Shown one piece after another: positions 38,127-48,661 of a DNA stretch of 64,000 bases. Position numbers and translations under genes: made by a program. The DNA lies in NCBI GenBank assembly GCA_963759375.1, contig CAVWYY010000001.1:496001-560000 (forward strand), in the 5' to 3' direction. The notes beneath the pieces were generated by a model. That model ran no database searches. It was not told the origin of the DNA and worked only from the letters and a program-made list of their open reading frames with translations. The number at the start of each line of letters is the position of its first letter. Position 1 is the first letter of the stretch. Origin of the DNA: DASSUW01 sp963759375 (GTDB lineage: Bacteria > Actinomycetota > Thermoleophilia > Solirubrobacterales > Solirubrobacteraceae).

Positions 38127-39039
38127 GTTAGCGCCGAACGCGACCAGAGCTTCGTCAGCATCGCCACCGCGCTCGCGGCTAACACGACGATCGCGATCGC
38201 CAAGGGCACGGCCGCGGCGCTGACCGGGTCGCCGGCGCTGTTCGCCGAGACGCTGCACACGATCGCCGACGCCGGCAACGAAGTGCTGCTGTTCATCGCG
38301 CTGCGCCGCTCGCGCCGTCCGCCCGACGCGACGCACCCGCTCGGCTATGGGCCGGAGCGCTACTACTGGGCGCTGCTGGCCGCCGTCGGGATGTTCGTCA
38401 TCGGCGGCGCGCTCTCGATCTGGGAGGGCGTGCGCGCGCTGATCGACCCGCCGGAGCTGGACGCGTTCTGGGCCGGCGTCATCGTGCTCGTGATCGCGCT
38501 GGTGCTCGACTCGGTGAGCCGGACGGTGGCCATCCGCCAGCTGCGGCGCGACGCCGCCCAGCGGGAGTATCACCGTCAAGCAGCTGTTGCGCGAGACGGC
38601 CGACCCGACGGTCGTCACGGTCTATCTGGAGGACTCGATCGACGTGCTCGGCGCTGGGCTCGCGCTCATCGCGCTGATCCTGCACCGCGTCACCGGCTCG
38701 GCCATTCCTGACGCGCTGGCGACGATCGTGATCGGCGTGATGCTCGGCTACGTGGCGCTCAAGCTGACCAGCCGCAACCGGCAGCTGCTGGCCAACCAGG
38801 GCGTACCCGAGCGCTACGTGACCCAGCTGCGCGAGCGGCTCGAAGCCACCTCTGGCATCGTCGGGGTACCACGGCTGGAGGCGGTCTACCTCGGGCCCGG
38901 GGAGGTCCTCGTCGCCGCCGACATCCGGATGGAGGACGGGCTCAGCGGCGACGAGGTGACCTCGGTGCTCGCGCGCATCCGTGAAGACGCCGCGCGCGAG
39001 CTCCCCGTGATCGCCCGGCTCTACCTGACGCCGGTCTAG
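38127..39039 (+). pseudogene. Cation diffusion facilitator (CDF) transporter with a +1 frameshift and unclear start
   Basis: A zinc/cobalt/iron efflux protein of about 305 residues. The first frame gives FVSIATALAANTTIAIAKG, ETLHTIADAGNEVLLF (metal-site HxxxD) and HPLGYGPERYYWALLAAVGM. Near 38563 one surplus base shifts the frame: it resumes as GSITVKQLLRETADPTVV, then YLEDSIDVLGAGLALIAL with the second Asp pair, and ends with the cytoplasmic domain (VYLGPGEVLVAADIRMED). No ATG, GTG or TTG opens the first frame before SAERDQSF at 38127, where GTT stands. Assembly error is likely. It overlaps the convergent HxlR gene by 4 bp. Confidence 0.83.
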
Positions 39040-39527
39040 AGCGTGGCGTCGACAGGGTGCGTCCCGCCGGTCACCGTCAGGTCGCTCATCCCGACGGGCT
39101 CGCCGCACGCCGCGCATACGGTCAGCGCGTGGAACTCCGCCCCGCAGGTGTGGGTGAAGATCACCGGCTCCGCGCCCGGGTTGACGTGGCGGTCGCCCCA
39201 CTCCTTGAGCTGCAGGAGGATCGGGTGCAGCTCGTGCCCCGCCGGCGTCAGGTGGTACTCGTGGCGGGGCGGGTGCTCGGAGTAGCGGCGGCGCTCGACG
39301 ATCCCCGCCGCCTCGAGCTTGCGGAGCCGTGCGGTGAGCACGTCGCGCGGCGCGCCCGTGGCCGCGGCGATCGCGTTGAAGCGCGTGTTGCCGTACCGGA
39401 TCTCGCGCGCGATCAGCAACGCGTAGCGGTCGCCGACGATGCTCAGCGCATCGGTGATCGAGCAAACCCTCTGAGCGGACTCTTCTCTGATAGCTTCGCC
39501 ACCGTCCCCGGTCAGTTGGTAATTCAA
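39036..39527 (-). CDS. HxlR/winged-helix transcriptional regulator
   Basis: 163 residues from TTG 39527, the only start that keeps the full domain. The core is QRVCSITDALSIVGDRYALL, IRYGNTRFNAIAAATGAP, VLTARLRKLEAAGIVERRRY and HEYHLTPAGHELHPIL, as in HxlR regulators, with an N-terminal cysteine that could be a redox sensor. A Cys-rich tail (FTHTCGAEFHALTVCAACGE) looks like a small zinc ribbon. It is divergent from the hydrolase gene with only 20 bp between, so it probably controls that gene and itself. Confidence 0.87.
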   Translation of the reverse strand: MNYQLTGDGGEAIREESAQRVCSITDALSIVGDRYALLIAREIRYGNTRFNAIAAATGAPRDVLTARLRKLEAAGIVERRRYSEHPPRHEYHLTPAGHELHPILLQLKEWGDRHVNPGAEPVIFTHTCGAEFHALTVCAACGEPVGMSDLTVTGGTHPVDATL

Positions 39528-39547
39528 ACCGATTAAGGAGTTGCCGC

Positions 39548-40342
39548 GTGAGCGCGCCCGACACCATCGTCCTGATCCACGGGTTCTGGGTCACCCCGCG
39601 CAGTTGGGAGCACTGGGTCGCGCACTACGAGGCCAAGGGCTTCACGGTGCTCGCGCCCGCGTACCCCGGCTTCGAGGTCGAGGTCGAGGCGCTCAACGAG
39701 GACACGGCGCCGATCGAGCAGGTCACGGTCCCGGCGATCATCGAGCACCTCGAGTCGGTCGTCGGCGCGCTCGAGAAGCCGCCGATCCTCATCGGCCATT
39801 CGGCGGGCGGGGTGTTCACGCAGATCCTGCTCGACCACGGGTACGGCGCGGCCGGCGTCGCGATCAACTCGGCGCCGACGGAGGGCGTCAAGCGCGTGCC
39901 GCTGTCCCAGATCAAGGCGACGTTCCCGGTGCTCAAGAACCCGGCCAACCGCCACAAGGCCGTCGGCTTCACGCTCGAGCAGTGGAACTACGCGTTCGCC
40001 AACGGGTTCCCGCAGGAGCAGGTCCGCGGCACCTACGAGCGGTACCACATCCCCGCTTCCGGCGGGATCTTCTGGGGCAGCGCGCTGGCCAACATCCACC
40101 CGGGCAAGGACGACAGCTGGGTGAACTACAAGAACGAGGACCGCGCGCCGCTGCTGTTCATCTCCGGCAGCGAGGACCACCTGATGCCGCCGGCGCTGCA
40201 GCGGTCCAACGCCAAGCACTACAACTCGAACGTGCTCACGGAGGTCAAGCAGTTCGACGGCCCGCACCTGCTGCCCGCCAAGGACGGGTGGGAAGAGGTC
40301 GCCGACTACGCGCTCGACTGGGCGCTCGAGCACGCCCGGTGA
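39548..40342 (+). CDS. Alpha/beta hydrolase
   Basis: 264 residues from GTG 39548. Oxyanion motif IVLIHGFWVTPRSWEHW, nucleophile Ser in LIGHSAGGVFTQILLD, acid Asp in FISGSEDHLMPPA and His in FDGPHLLPAKDGW complete the triad. It is cytoplasmic, with no signal peptide; the substrate is unknown. It is divergent from an HxlR regulator and overlaps the metallo-beta-lactamase-fold gene by GTGA, suggesting a stress- or substrate-induced two-gene operon. Confidence 0.9.
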   Translation: MSAPDTIVLIHGFWVTPRSWEHWVAHYEAKGFTVLAPAYPGFEVEVEALNEDTAPIEQVTVPAIIEHLESVVGALEKPPILIGHSAGGVFTQILLDHGYGAAGVAINSAPTEGVKRVPLSQIKATFPVLKNPANRHKAVGFTLEQWNYAFANGFPQEQVRGTYERYHIPASGGIFWGSALANIHPGKDDSWVNYKNEDRAPLLFISGSEDHLMPPALQRSNAKHYNSNVLTEVKQFDGPHLLPAKDGWEEVADYALDWALEHAR

Positions 40343-41118
40343 GCGACGTCCGGCTCACCCACGTCGGCGGGCCGACACTGCTCATCGAGGTCGGCGGCTG
40401 GCGGCTGCTGACCGACCCGACGTTCGACGCCCCCGGCCGCAAGTACAACTTCGGCTGGGGGACCTCGTCGCACAAGGTCGACGGACCGGCGATCGCGGCC
40501 GAGGACATCGGGCCGGTCGACGCGGTGCTGCTCTCGCACGACCACCACGACGACAACCTCGACGCGGCCGGGCGCGCGCTCCTGCCCTCCGCCAACGTCG
40601 TCGTGACCACCGAGTCCGGCGCCCGCCGGCTGGGCGGCGGCGCCCGTGGGCTCGCGCCGTGGGCGTCGACGCGGCTCGAGGCCGACGGCAAGCCGGCGAT
40701 CGAGGTGATCGCCACGCCGTGCCGGCACGGCCCGCCCCTGAGCCACCCGCTCGTCGGCGACGTGATCGGCTTCGCGCTGCGCTGGGAGGGGCAGGAGCAC
40801 GGTGTCCTCTGGATCTCCGGCGACACCGTGCTCTACGACGGGGTGCGCGAGGTCGTGCGCCTGCAGATCGACACGGCGATCCTGCACCTCGGTGGCGTGC
40901 AGTTCCCGGTCACCGGGCCGTTGCGCTACACGATGACCGCGCGCGACGCGGTCGAGCTCGTTCGCCTGATCCGCCCGCGCCGCGTCATCCCGATCCACTA
41001 CGAGGGCTGGTCGCACTTCAAGCAGGGCCGCGCGGCGATCGAGCGCGAGCTCGCGGACGCGCCCGACGTCCGCGAGCTCGTCGAGTGGCTGCCTATTGGA
41101 AGGCCATCGCCAGGTTGA
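40339..41118 (+). CDS. Metallo-beta-lactamase-fold (UlaG-like) hydrolase
   Basis: 259 residues from GTG 40339, which overlaps the hydrolase stop. Metal motif LLSHDHHDDN is followed by further ligands in CRHGPPLSHPL, WISGDTVLYDG and VIPIHYEGWSHFKQG. The set matches the UlaG/RomA-type phospho- or lactone-hydrolases rather than beta-lactamases. Its substrate is unknown. A strong hairpin follows 8 bp after the stop. Confidence 0.9.
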   Translation: MSDVRLTHVGGPTLLIEVGGWRLLTDPTFDAPGRKYNFGWGTSSHKVDGPAIAAEDIGPVDAVLLSHDHHDDNLDAAGRALLPSANVVVTTESGARRLGGGARGLAPWASTRLEADGKPAIEVIATPCRHGPPLSHPLVGDVIGFALRWEGQEHGVLWISGDTVLYDGVREVVRLQIDTAILHLGGVQFPVTGPLRYTMTARDAVELVRLIRPRRVIPIHYEGWSHFKQGRAAIERELADAPDVRELVEWLPIGRPSPG

Positions 41119-41125
41119 CCCGGTC

Positions 41126-41154
41126 GGCCCGGGTGACCCGCCATCACCCGGGCC
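41126..41154 (+). terminator. 11-bp GC hairpin after the hydrolase/MBL operon
   Basis: GGCCCGGGTGA (41126-41136) pairs perfectly with TCACCCGGGCC (41144-41154) around a 7-nt loop, 8 bp after the MBL stop and 22 bp before the next start. There is no T tract, as is common for actinobacterial terminators. A role as a hairpin operator is the alternative. Confidence 0.6.
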
Positions 41155-41176
41155 GGGTGACACGTACGATCCCCGT

Positions 41177-42031
41177 GTGGCGGGGTTCGACTACCGGACG
41201 GTCACGGCGGGGCCGACGACCTACGAGCCGGGCGTGGCCGGCGACGGCCCGCCGGTTCTGCTGCTCCACGGCTTCCCGCAGACGCACCACTGCTGGCACC
41301 GGGTCGCGCCCGCGCTCACGGGGCGCACGGTCGTGGCGTGCGACCTGAAGGGCTACGGGTCCAGCCGCTCGACGCCTGGCGGGCCGCGCGGCGAGGGCTA
41401 CTCCAACCGCGAGCGCGCGGCCGAGCTCGTGGAGGTCATGGCCGCGCTCGGGTTCGGCCGGTTCGCCGTCGTCGGGCACGACCGCGGCGCGCGGGTCGCC
41501 TATCGGATGGCGCTCGACCATCCCGAGGTGGTCGAGCGGCTCGCCGTGCTGAACATCGTGCCGACCGCCGACCAGTTCGAGCGGATGGCGGCCGACGCGG
41601 CGCTCGACTACTGGCCGTGGTATCTGCTCGCGCAGCCGGCGCCGTTCCCCGAGCGGGTGGTGGGGGCGAGCGCGGAGTTCGTCGTGCGTGACGTCCTGCG
41701 CGCGTGGGCGGCGACGCCCGGCGCCGTCGAGGCGGAGCCGTACGTGCCGGCCTTCAACGTCGATGGCGTGTGCGCGGACTACCGCGCGTCGTTCCACATC
41801 GATCGGCCGATGGACGAGGACGACCGGCGGAGCGGACATAAGATCGCGTGCCCGGTGCTCGTGCACTGGGGCGCGGAGGAGGACGCGATGTCGGACGGGC
41901 CGCTGCCCGTGTGGCGCGCCTGGGCCGACGACGTCCGGGGCGGCCCGTTGCCGTCCGGGCACTTCATCCCCGAGGAGGCGCCGCAGGAGCTCGCCGCCTC
42001 GCTGAACCGCTTCCTGGGCGAGGGCGGATGA
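41177..42031 (+). CDS. Alpha/beta hydrolase of the haloacetate dehalogenase/epoxide hydrolase type
   Basis: 284 residues. GTG 41177 is preferred over an in-frame upstream start because it opens the conserved FDYRTVTAGP. The HGFP oxyanion motif (LLLHGFPQTHHCWHRV) and an aspartate nucleophile in AVVGHDRGARVAYRM are typical of fluoroacetate dehalogenases and epoxide hydrolases; the histidine is in PSGHFIPEEAPQE. Further family residues are RPMDEDDRRSGHKI. The halide-binding residues cannot be confirmed by eye. It overlaps the beta-propeller gene by ATGA. Confidence 0.87.
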   Translation: MAGFDYRTVTAGPTTYEPGVAGDGPPVLLLHGFPQTHHCWHRVAPALTGRTVVACDLKGYGSSRSTPGGPRGEGYSNRERAAELVEVMAALGFGRFAVVGHDRGARVAYRMALDHPEVVERLAVLNIVPTADQFERMAADAALDYWPWYLLAQPAPFPERVVGASAEFVVRDVLRAWAATPGAVEAEPYVPAFNVDGVCADYRASFHIDRPMDEDDRRSGHKIACPVLVHWGAEEDAMSDGPLPVWRAWADDVRGGPLPSGHFIPEEAPQELAASLNRFLGEGG

Positions 42032-43467
42032 TCGCCGCGGTCGCGCTCGCGCTCGCGCTCGCCGTGCCGATTCCGGATCCGATCGGCACGACGCTCCCGC
42101 ATGTGCAGGGCACGCCCGCCACGGCGCAACCGCTGCGGCCCACGGTCGCGCCGCAGAACCCGTACCTGGCCAAGGACCCGCGCAGCAACATCCACAACGA
42201 CACGTGGATGACCGACGCGTACCGGATCCGCGGACCACTCGGGCGCTCGCCGCAGGCGTCGTCGAGCCTCATGGCGCCGGCGCTCTGCGGCTCGCTCACG
42301 TTCCACTCACGCGGCTACATCGTCAGCGTGTGCCCGTCGGTCGTCGCGGGTCCGCAGGCGCGGGTGATCGACCCCGGCACGCTCGCTCTGCTCGCCACCT
42401 ACGACCTGCCGAACGCGCCGGACCCGCCGGGCACGAAGGCGTACCAGAACTTCGCGGGCGGCGGCTACTTCTTCCTCGACCGCCGCGACCGCATCTGGAG
42501 CGCGACCAAGACCGGGCACATCTACGTCCTGCAGGTGTCGCCGGACGGCCGCACGATCACGAAGACCGGGGACTACGACCTGACCTCCGTGCTGGCATCC
42601 GACGAGCGCATCAGCTCGGCGCTGCCCGACTTCCAGGGCCGCCTGTGGTTCGTCTCCAAGAAGAACGGCAAGGTCGGGATCCTGAACACACGCACGCGGC
42701 GGATCCGCGTCCGGCGGCTGGGGGAGGACATCCAGAACTCGTTCACGGTCGGCCGCAGGGCCGTCTACGTCGTGTCCAGCCGCCGCATGTACCGCTTCAG
42801 CGCGCGCCGCGGGCGCCCGCACGTCGACTGGAAGGTCCGCTATCGCAACTCGGGCATCGTCAAGCCCGGGCAGGCCGACGCGGGCTCCGGCACGACGCCG
42901 ACGATCATGAAGGGCGGCTACGTCGCGATCACCGACAACGCCGACCCGATGGACGTCGTCGTCTACCGGACGGCGAAGCGCCTGCGCGGCCGCAAGCGGG
43001 TCGTCTGCCAGACGCCGGTGTTCGGCAAGGGCGCGAGCGCCACCGAGAACTCGCTGATCACCGCCGGGCGGTCCCTGTTCGTCGAGAACAACTACGGCTA
43101 CCAGGACCCGTTCGGGCCGAGCTCGGGAGCGGTGACCGAGCCGGGCTTCGCACGCGTGGACGTGCGGCGCGGCGGCAAGGGGTGCCGCGTCGTGTGGACG
43201 AACCGCACCGTCCGCGGCTCGACGGTGGTGCCGAAGCTGTCCACGAAGACCGGCCTGATCTACACGTACACGCGCGAGCCGGCCGGGCCGCTCGAGCAGC
43301 CGTATTTCTGGACGGCGCTGTCCGCGCGGACGGGCCGCACGGCGTGGAGGGTCTATGCGGGCAGCGGGCTCGGCTTCAACAACAACTACGCGGGCCTGGC
43401 GCTCGGGCGCGGCGGCGTCGCGTACCTCGGCGTCACGAGCGGGATCGTGGCGCTGCGCGATGGCTGA
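42028..43467 (+). CDS. Secreted beta-propeller-like protein
   Basis: 479 residues. A short hydrophobic start (IAAVALALALAVPIP) may act as a signal peptide. The rest is a series of beta-blade repeats with regular aromatic/glycine spacing (GGYFFLDRRDRIWSATKTG, LWFVSKKNGKVGILNTRTRR, RRAVYVVSSRRMYRFSARRG, GYVAITDNADPMDVVVYRT), like pyrrolo-quinoline or YVTN propellers. No enzyme motif was recognised. It is coupled to the upstream hydrolase by ATGA, which would be unusual if one is cytoplasmic and the other exported. Confidence 0.75.
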   Translation: MIAAVALALALAVPIPDPIGTTLPHVQGTPATAQPLRPTVAPQNPYLAKDPRSNIHNDTWMTDAYRIRGPLGRSPQASSSLMAPALCGSLTFHSRGYIVSVCPSVVAGPQARVIDPGTLALLATYDLPNAPDPPGTKAYQNFAGGGYFFLDRRDRIWSATKTGHIYVLQVSPDGRTITKTGDYDLTSVLASDERISSALPDFQGRLWFVSKKNGKVGILNTRTRRIRVRRLGEDIQNSFTVGRRAVYVVSSRRMYRFSARRGRPHVDWKVRYRNSGIVKPGQADAGSGTTPTIMKGGYVAITDNADPMDVVVYRTAKRLRGRKRVVCQTPVFGKGASATENSLITAGRSLFVENNYGYQDPFGPSSGAVTEPGFARVDVRRGGKGCRVVWTNRTVRGSTVVPKLSTKTGLIYTYTREPAGPLEQPYFWTALSARTGRTAWRVYAGSGLGFNNNYAGLALGRGGVAYLGVTSGIVALRDG

Positions 43468-43473
43468 CCTGCG

Positions 43474-44312
43474 TTACTTGATCCGGTACAGGTGCGTCGT
43501 CAGCGGGGCGAAGATCGCGGTCAGCCCCGCGGCGACGCCGAGGGAGATGCCGATGTCGCTCCCGTCGGGGTTGCCCTCCATCAGGCCGCGCGAGGCGTCG
43601 GCCAGGATCGAGATCGGGTTGACGTTCACGAACCACTCCAGCGCCGCCGGCAGCGTCTCCGGCTCCACGAACACGTTGGAGAGGAAGGTCAGCGGGAAGA
43701 TCGCCATGAAGCCCGCGTTCATCACCGCGTTCGGGGTCCGCATGAGCAGGCCGAGGGTGGTGAAGCACCACGACAGGCCGAACGCGAACACGACGACGAG
43801 CGCGAGCGCGCCGACGACGCCGATGCCGGAGCCCGGGTCGTACCCGAGGATCAGGCCGAGCACGATGATCACCAGGCCGGCGATCAGGTAGCGCACGCTG
43901 TCGCCGAGCAGCGAGCCGATCAGCGGCGTCGGCCGGGCGATCGGCAGCGTACGGAAGCGATCCACGACGCCCTTCGTGAGGTCCGTGTTCAGTGCGACGC
44001 CGGAGTAGACCGTCACGAACAGCACGGACATGACGAGGATGCCGGGCAGGATGTACTGCAGGTACTCGCTCGTCGAGCCCGCGATCGCGCCGCCGAACAG
44101 GTAGGTGAACATCAGCGTGAACATCACGGGCGTGATCGTCACGTCGAGCAACTGCTCGGGCACGTGCTTGACCTTGAGCATCCCGCGCCACCCGAAGGTG
44201 AGCGCGGCGGAGAGCGCGCCGGCGCGCGGCGGCCGCGCGGTCGACGACAGGGCCTTGCGGACGGCCTCGGCCTCCACGCCCTCGGAGGTGTTCACGGACG
44301 CGGGTGCGGCGC

Positions 44313-44316
<4 letters not shown>
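43474..44316 (-). CDS. ABC-2-type permease (DrrB-like)
   Basis: 280 residues with six helices; the segment PVMFTLMFTYLFGGAIAGST and ILPGILVMSVLFVTVYSGVA are typical of daunorubicin-resistance-type exporters, and VVDRFRTLPIARP is the conserved cytoplasmic motif. The start ATG overlaps the ATPase stop by ATGA. With the ATPase it should form an efflux pump for a lipophilic drug or a lipid; the substrate is unknown. Confidence 0.92.
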
Positions 44317-45287
<971 letters not shown>

Positions 45288-45341
45288 CGTCCGGCCGAGA
45301 CTACGTGCCGCGCCCGTGCGGGTCAGTACGGCTGCCTCCAA

Positions 45342-45368
45342 CGATTCGGGAATTTCCCGGCCGAATCG
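45342..45368. promoter_or_regulatory. Inverted repeat in the drrA-RTX divergent promoter region
   Basis: CGATTCGG (45342-45349) and CCGAATCG (45361-45368) form a perfect 8-bp inverted repeat around an AT-rich quasi-palindromic centre (GAATTTCCC). It lies midway between the divergent starts at 45287 and 45382. An operator or a hairpin leader are both possible. Confidence 0.45.
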
Positions 45369-45381
45369 GCGTCCGAGGGGT

Positions 45382-46998
45382 GTGACCCAACACCACACCC
45401 GACATATCACGCGCCGGCTGCTGGCCGGCGGCGTACTCGCGGCGGGGATCCTCGCCGCCACGACCGTGCCCGCGAGCGCGGCGACAACCGCGACGTTCAG
45501 TAACGGCACGCTGAGCGTGACCGGCGACTCGGCGGCGAACAACATCGCCGTCAGCCGCAACGCCGCCGGCACGATCCTGGTCAACGGCGGTGCGATCGCT
45601 GTCGTCGGCGGTACACCGACGGTCGCCAACACCGCGCTGATCAAGGTGTTCGGCCTGGGCAGCGACGACACCCTCACCATCAGCGAGGTCAACGGCGCCC
45701 TGCCGGCGGCGCAGCTGTTCGGCGGCACCGGGAACGACGTCCTGACCGCCGGCTCCGGGAACGACCAGCTGTTCGGCGAGAGCGGCAACGACACGCTGCT
45801 CGGCAAGGGCGGCTTCGACCTGCTGTTCGGCGGCAACGACAACGACACGCTGACCGGCGGCGACGCCGACGACCAGGCGTTCGGCCAGAGCGGCAACGAC
45901 CGCATGATCTGGAACCCCGGCGACGACACGGACCTCAACGAAGGCGCGGCCGGCACCGACACGGTCGAGGTCAACGGCGGTAACGGCCTCGAGCAGTTCA
46001 CGGCAACGGCCAACGGCACTCGCGTCCGGTTCGACCGCCTCAACCCGGCCCCGTTCGCGATCGACATCGGCACGTCCGAGAACCTCGTCCTCAACGCCAA
46101 CGGCGGCGACGACAGCTTCTCGGCCACCGGCAACCTGGCCGCGCTGATCAAGATCACCGCCGACGGCGGCACCGGCAACGACAACCTCCTCGGCTCCAAC
46201 GGCGCCGACGTGCTGCTCGGCGGCGACGGCAACGACTTCGCCGACGGCCAGCAAGGCGACGACGTCGCGTTCCTCGGCGCCGGCAACGACACCTTCCAGT
46301 GGGATCCCGGCGATGCCAGCGACGTGATCGAGGGGCAGGACGGCACCGACGCGATGCGGTTCAACGGCAGCAACGCCAACGAGCGCATGCAGGCGTCCGC
46401 CAACGGCAACCGCGTCCGGTTCACCCGCGACGTCGCGAACATCGTCATGGACCTCAACGACGTCGAGTCGATCGTCGCCAACGCGCTCGGCGGCGCCGAC
46501 CTGCTCACCGTCGACGACCTGTCCGGGACCGACGTCACGGACGTGGCCGCCAACCTGGCCGCGACCGGCGGCGGCGACGACGCCGCAGCGGACAACGTGG
46601 TGGTCAACGCGACCAACGGCGACGACGCCGTCACGGTCGCCGGCACCGGCCCGTCCGCGGAGGTCACCGGCCTCCCGGCGCGCGTCGCGATCACCGGGGC
46701 CATCGCGGGCAGTGACCGGGTGACGGTCAACGCCCTGGTCGGCGACGACGTCGTCGACGCCTCGGGCCTGGCCGCCAACTCCGCGCTCCTGACCGCCACC
46801 GGCGGCGACGGCGACGACGTGCTCCTCGGCGGCGCCGGCAACGACACGCTGCTCGGCGGCGAGGGTGACGACGTGCTCCTCGGAGGCGGCGGCACCGACG
46901 TGCTGGACGGCGGGCCCGGCGACAACGTCGTGATCCAGAGCATCGCCTCCGGTGCGCGGTTCCTGGACGCGCACCCGGATGTCCGGGCCAGCGCTCGC
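45382..46998 (+). CDS. Secreted RTX-like calcium-binding repeat protein; no in-frame stop near its natural end
   Basis: GTG 45382 opens a signal peptide (RRLLAGGVLAAGILAATTVP). Residues from about 110 on carry nonapeptide GGxGxDxLx repeats in several blocks: GGTGNDVLTAGSGNDQLFGE, GESGNDTLLGKGG, GGDADDQAFGQSGND, GSNGADVLLGGDGND and the final GGAGNDTLLGGEGDDVLLGG and GGPGDNVVIQS. The protein would bind calcium outside the cell. The repeats end near 46935, but the frame stays open to 48579, all the way through the antisense transporter gene, so the real stop is probably lost or shifted; a frame change of one base would meet TGA at 46931. Confidence 0.78.
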
Positions 46999-48597
46999 CT
47001 AGATCCCGAGCGCGCTGACCAGTACCGGAATCCCGATGATGATCAGGATGGCTCCGACGACGTCGAAGAAGAAGCCGTTACGCACCATCTGCGTGATCGG
47101 CACAACGCCGGAGCCGTAGACGATCGCGTTCTGCGGCGTCGAGACGGGCAGCATGAAGCCGAACGACGCCGCAAACGTGGCGGCCAGGGCGGGGACCATC
47201 GGGTCCACGCCCGCCGCCGCCGCCACCGGGATGATGATCGGCACCACGACCGACGCGCTCGCCGTGTTCGAGGTGGTTTCCGAGATCACGATCGCCAGGA
47301 TGACCGCGAAGATCGTGATCGACACCTCCGAGTTCACGCCCAAGGTGTCCGAGCCCCAGGTGCCGATCGTCTCGGCCAGACCGGTGTCGGCCAGCAGCGA
47401 GCCGAAGATGATGCCGGTGCCGAACAGCAGGATCGTGCCCCAGTCGATGTCCTTGGCCTCGTTCCACGTGATCGTGAACTCGCGCTCTTTCCAGTTGGTC
47501 GGCAGCAGGAACAGCAGCGATGCGGCGAGGACCGCCACGACGCCCTCGTCCAGCCGGTTGGTGACCTCCTCGTAGGTCTTCGAATCGTCGCCGGCGATGA
47601 TCGCCACGAAGCCCGGCGCGATCCACAGCACGACGGCGACGCCGAACGCGATCAGCGTGTTGCGCTCCTTCACCGACAGCGGGCCGAGCTTCGCGCGCTC
47701 CTCGGCGACGTACTCCTCGACGCCATCGAGCCGCTTGACCTCCGGCTTGTTGAGCGTCAGGAGGATCGCGCACAGCGCGACGAACATGAGCGCGCAGATC
47801 GGGAGCGCGGCCAGGACCCACTCGAGGAACGAGATCTGCTCGCCGGTGGCCTCCTCGATCAGGCCGCGGCCGATGAGGTTGGGCGGGCTGCCGACCGGCG
47901 TCAGCAGGCCGCCGACGCTGGCGCCGTAGGCGAGCATGAGCATCAGCGCGATGCCGACGCGCAGGCGCGTCGGGTCGATCTCGGTGCTGTCGTCGGTCTT
48001 GCGGTCGTAGATGTTGGCCAGCGTGCCGAGGATCGCCACGGCGGTCGGGAGCAACATGGCCACCGTCGCGGTGTTCGACACGAACGCCGACAGCGCGCAC
48101 GTGACGACGCCGAACGCGACGATCGTGCGCCTCGAGCTCTTGCCGACGCCGGGGACCGCGAGCACCCGGAAGGCGAAGCGCCGCGCCACGCCGTGGCGCA
48201 GCATCGCCTGGGCGATGATGAAGGCGCCGATGAAGACGAAGACGGTCGACGAGCCGAACGGCGCGAGCACGTCGTCGACCGGCGCGACGCCGATCATCAC
48301 GATCAGCACGATGCCCATGAGACCGCCGATCGGGATCGGCACCGCCTCGCTGATCCAGAGCACGATGACAAACAGCAGCGCGGCCGCGAGCCGCTGCTGG
48401 TTCGACTCCATGTCCAGCGGCAGGAGCAGGAACACGAGGAACACGACCGGCGCCAGGAACAGGCCGATCGTGCGCCGCGCTCGCTCGAAGCGCTCCTCCT
48501 GCGGGCTCAGCGTCTGCTCGCCGAGCGTGCGATAGGTCCCGACCTTGGCGAGGCGCTCCAGCGCGTCGCTCCGTGCTGACTCCCCCTGCGCTGCCAT
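46999..48597 (-). CDS. DASS/SLC13-family (sodium/dicarboxylate-type) transporter
   Basis: 532 residues. Two SNT signature motifs (FVSNTATVAMLLP and ETTSNTASASVVVP) form the substrate and sodium sites, within about 11 helices. The segments GASVGGLLTPVGSPPNLIGR and TPQNAIVYGSG are typical. It should import dicarboxylates such as succinate or malate with sodium. A soluble acidic N-terminus of about 45 residues precedes the first helix. Its stop coincides with the end of the RTX-like frame on the other strand. Confidence 0.94.
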   Translation of the reverse strand: MAAQGESARSDALERLAKVGTYRTLGEQTLSPQEERFERARRTIGLFLAPVVFLVFLLLPLDMESNQQRLAAALLFVIVLWISEAVPIPIGGLMGIVLIVMIGVAPVDDVLAPFGSSTVFVFIGAFIIAQAMLRHGVARRFAFRVLAVPGVGKSSRRTIVAFGVVTCALSAFVSNTATVAMLLPTAVAILGTLANIYDRKTDDSTEIDPTRLRVGIALMLMLAYGASVGGLLTPVGSPPNLIGRGLIEEATGEQISFLEWVLAALPICALMFVALCAILLTLNKPEVKRLDGVEEYVAEERAKLGPLSVKERNTLIAFGVAVVLWIAPGFVAIIAGDDSKTYEEVTNRLDEGVVAVLAASLLFLLPTNWKEREFTITWNEAKDIDWGTILLFGTGIIFGSLLADTGLAETIGTWGSDTLGVNSEVSITIFAVILAIVISETTSNTASASVVVPIIIPVAAAAGVDPMVPALAATFAASFGFMLPVSTPQNAIVYGSGVVPITQMVRNGFFFDVVGAILIIIGIPVLVSALGI

Positions 48598-48661
48598 GCA
48601 CCGGCGTTGCCCGGCTCAGTTGCTCGGGAAACTCGATTCGCGCTGCGGCTACGCTCGCCCC

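Noticed and set aside
39500..39547. Operator palindrome between HxlR and hydrolase genes
   Set aside because: TTGGT and ACCGA halves match only 4 of 5; too weak to list although the AT-rich gap is the likely control site.
45700..46950. Possible CRISPR or tandem DNA repeat
   Set aside because: Repeats are protein-level GGxGxD units of varying DNA sequence with no constant spacer length.
45301..46974. 557-codon frame opposite the RTX-like gene
   Set aside because: Repeat-derived shadow; the plus-strand frame has a signal peptide and calcium-binding repeats.
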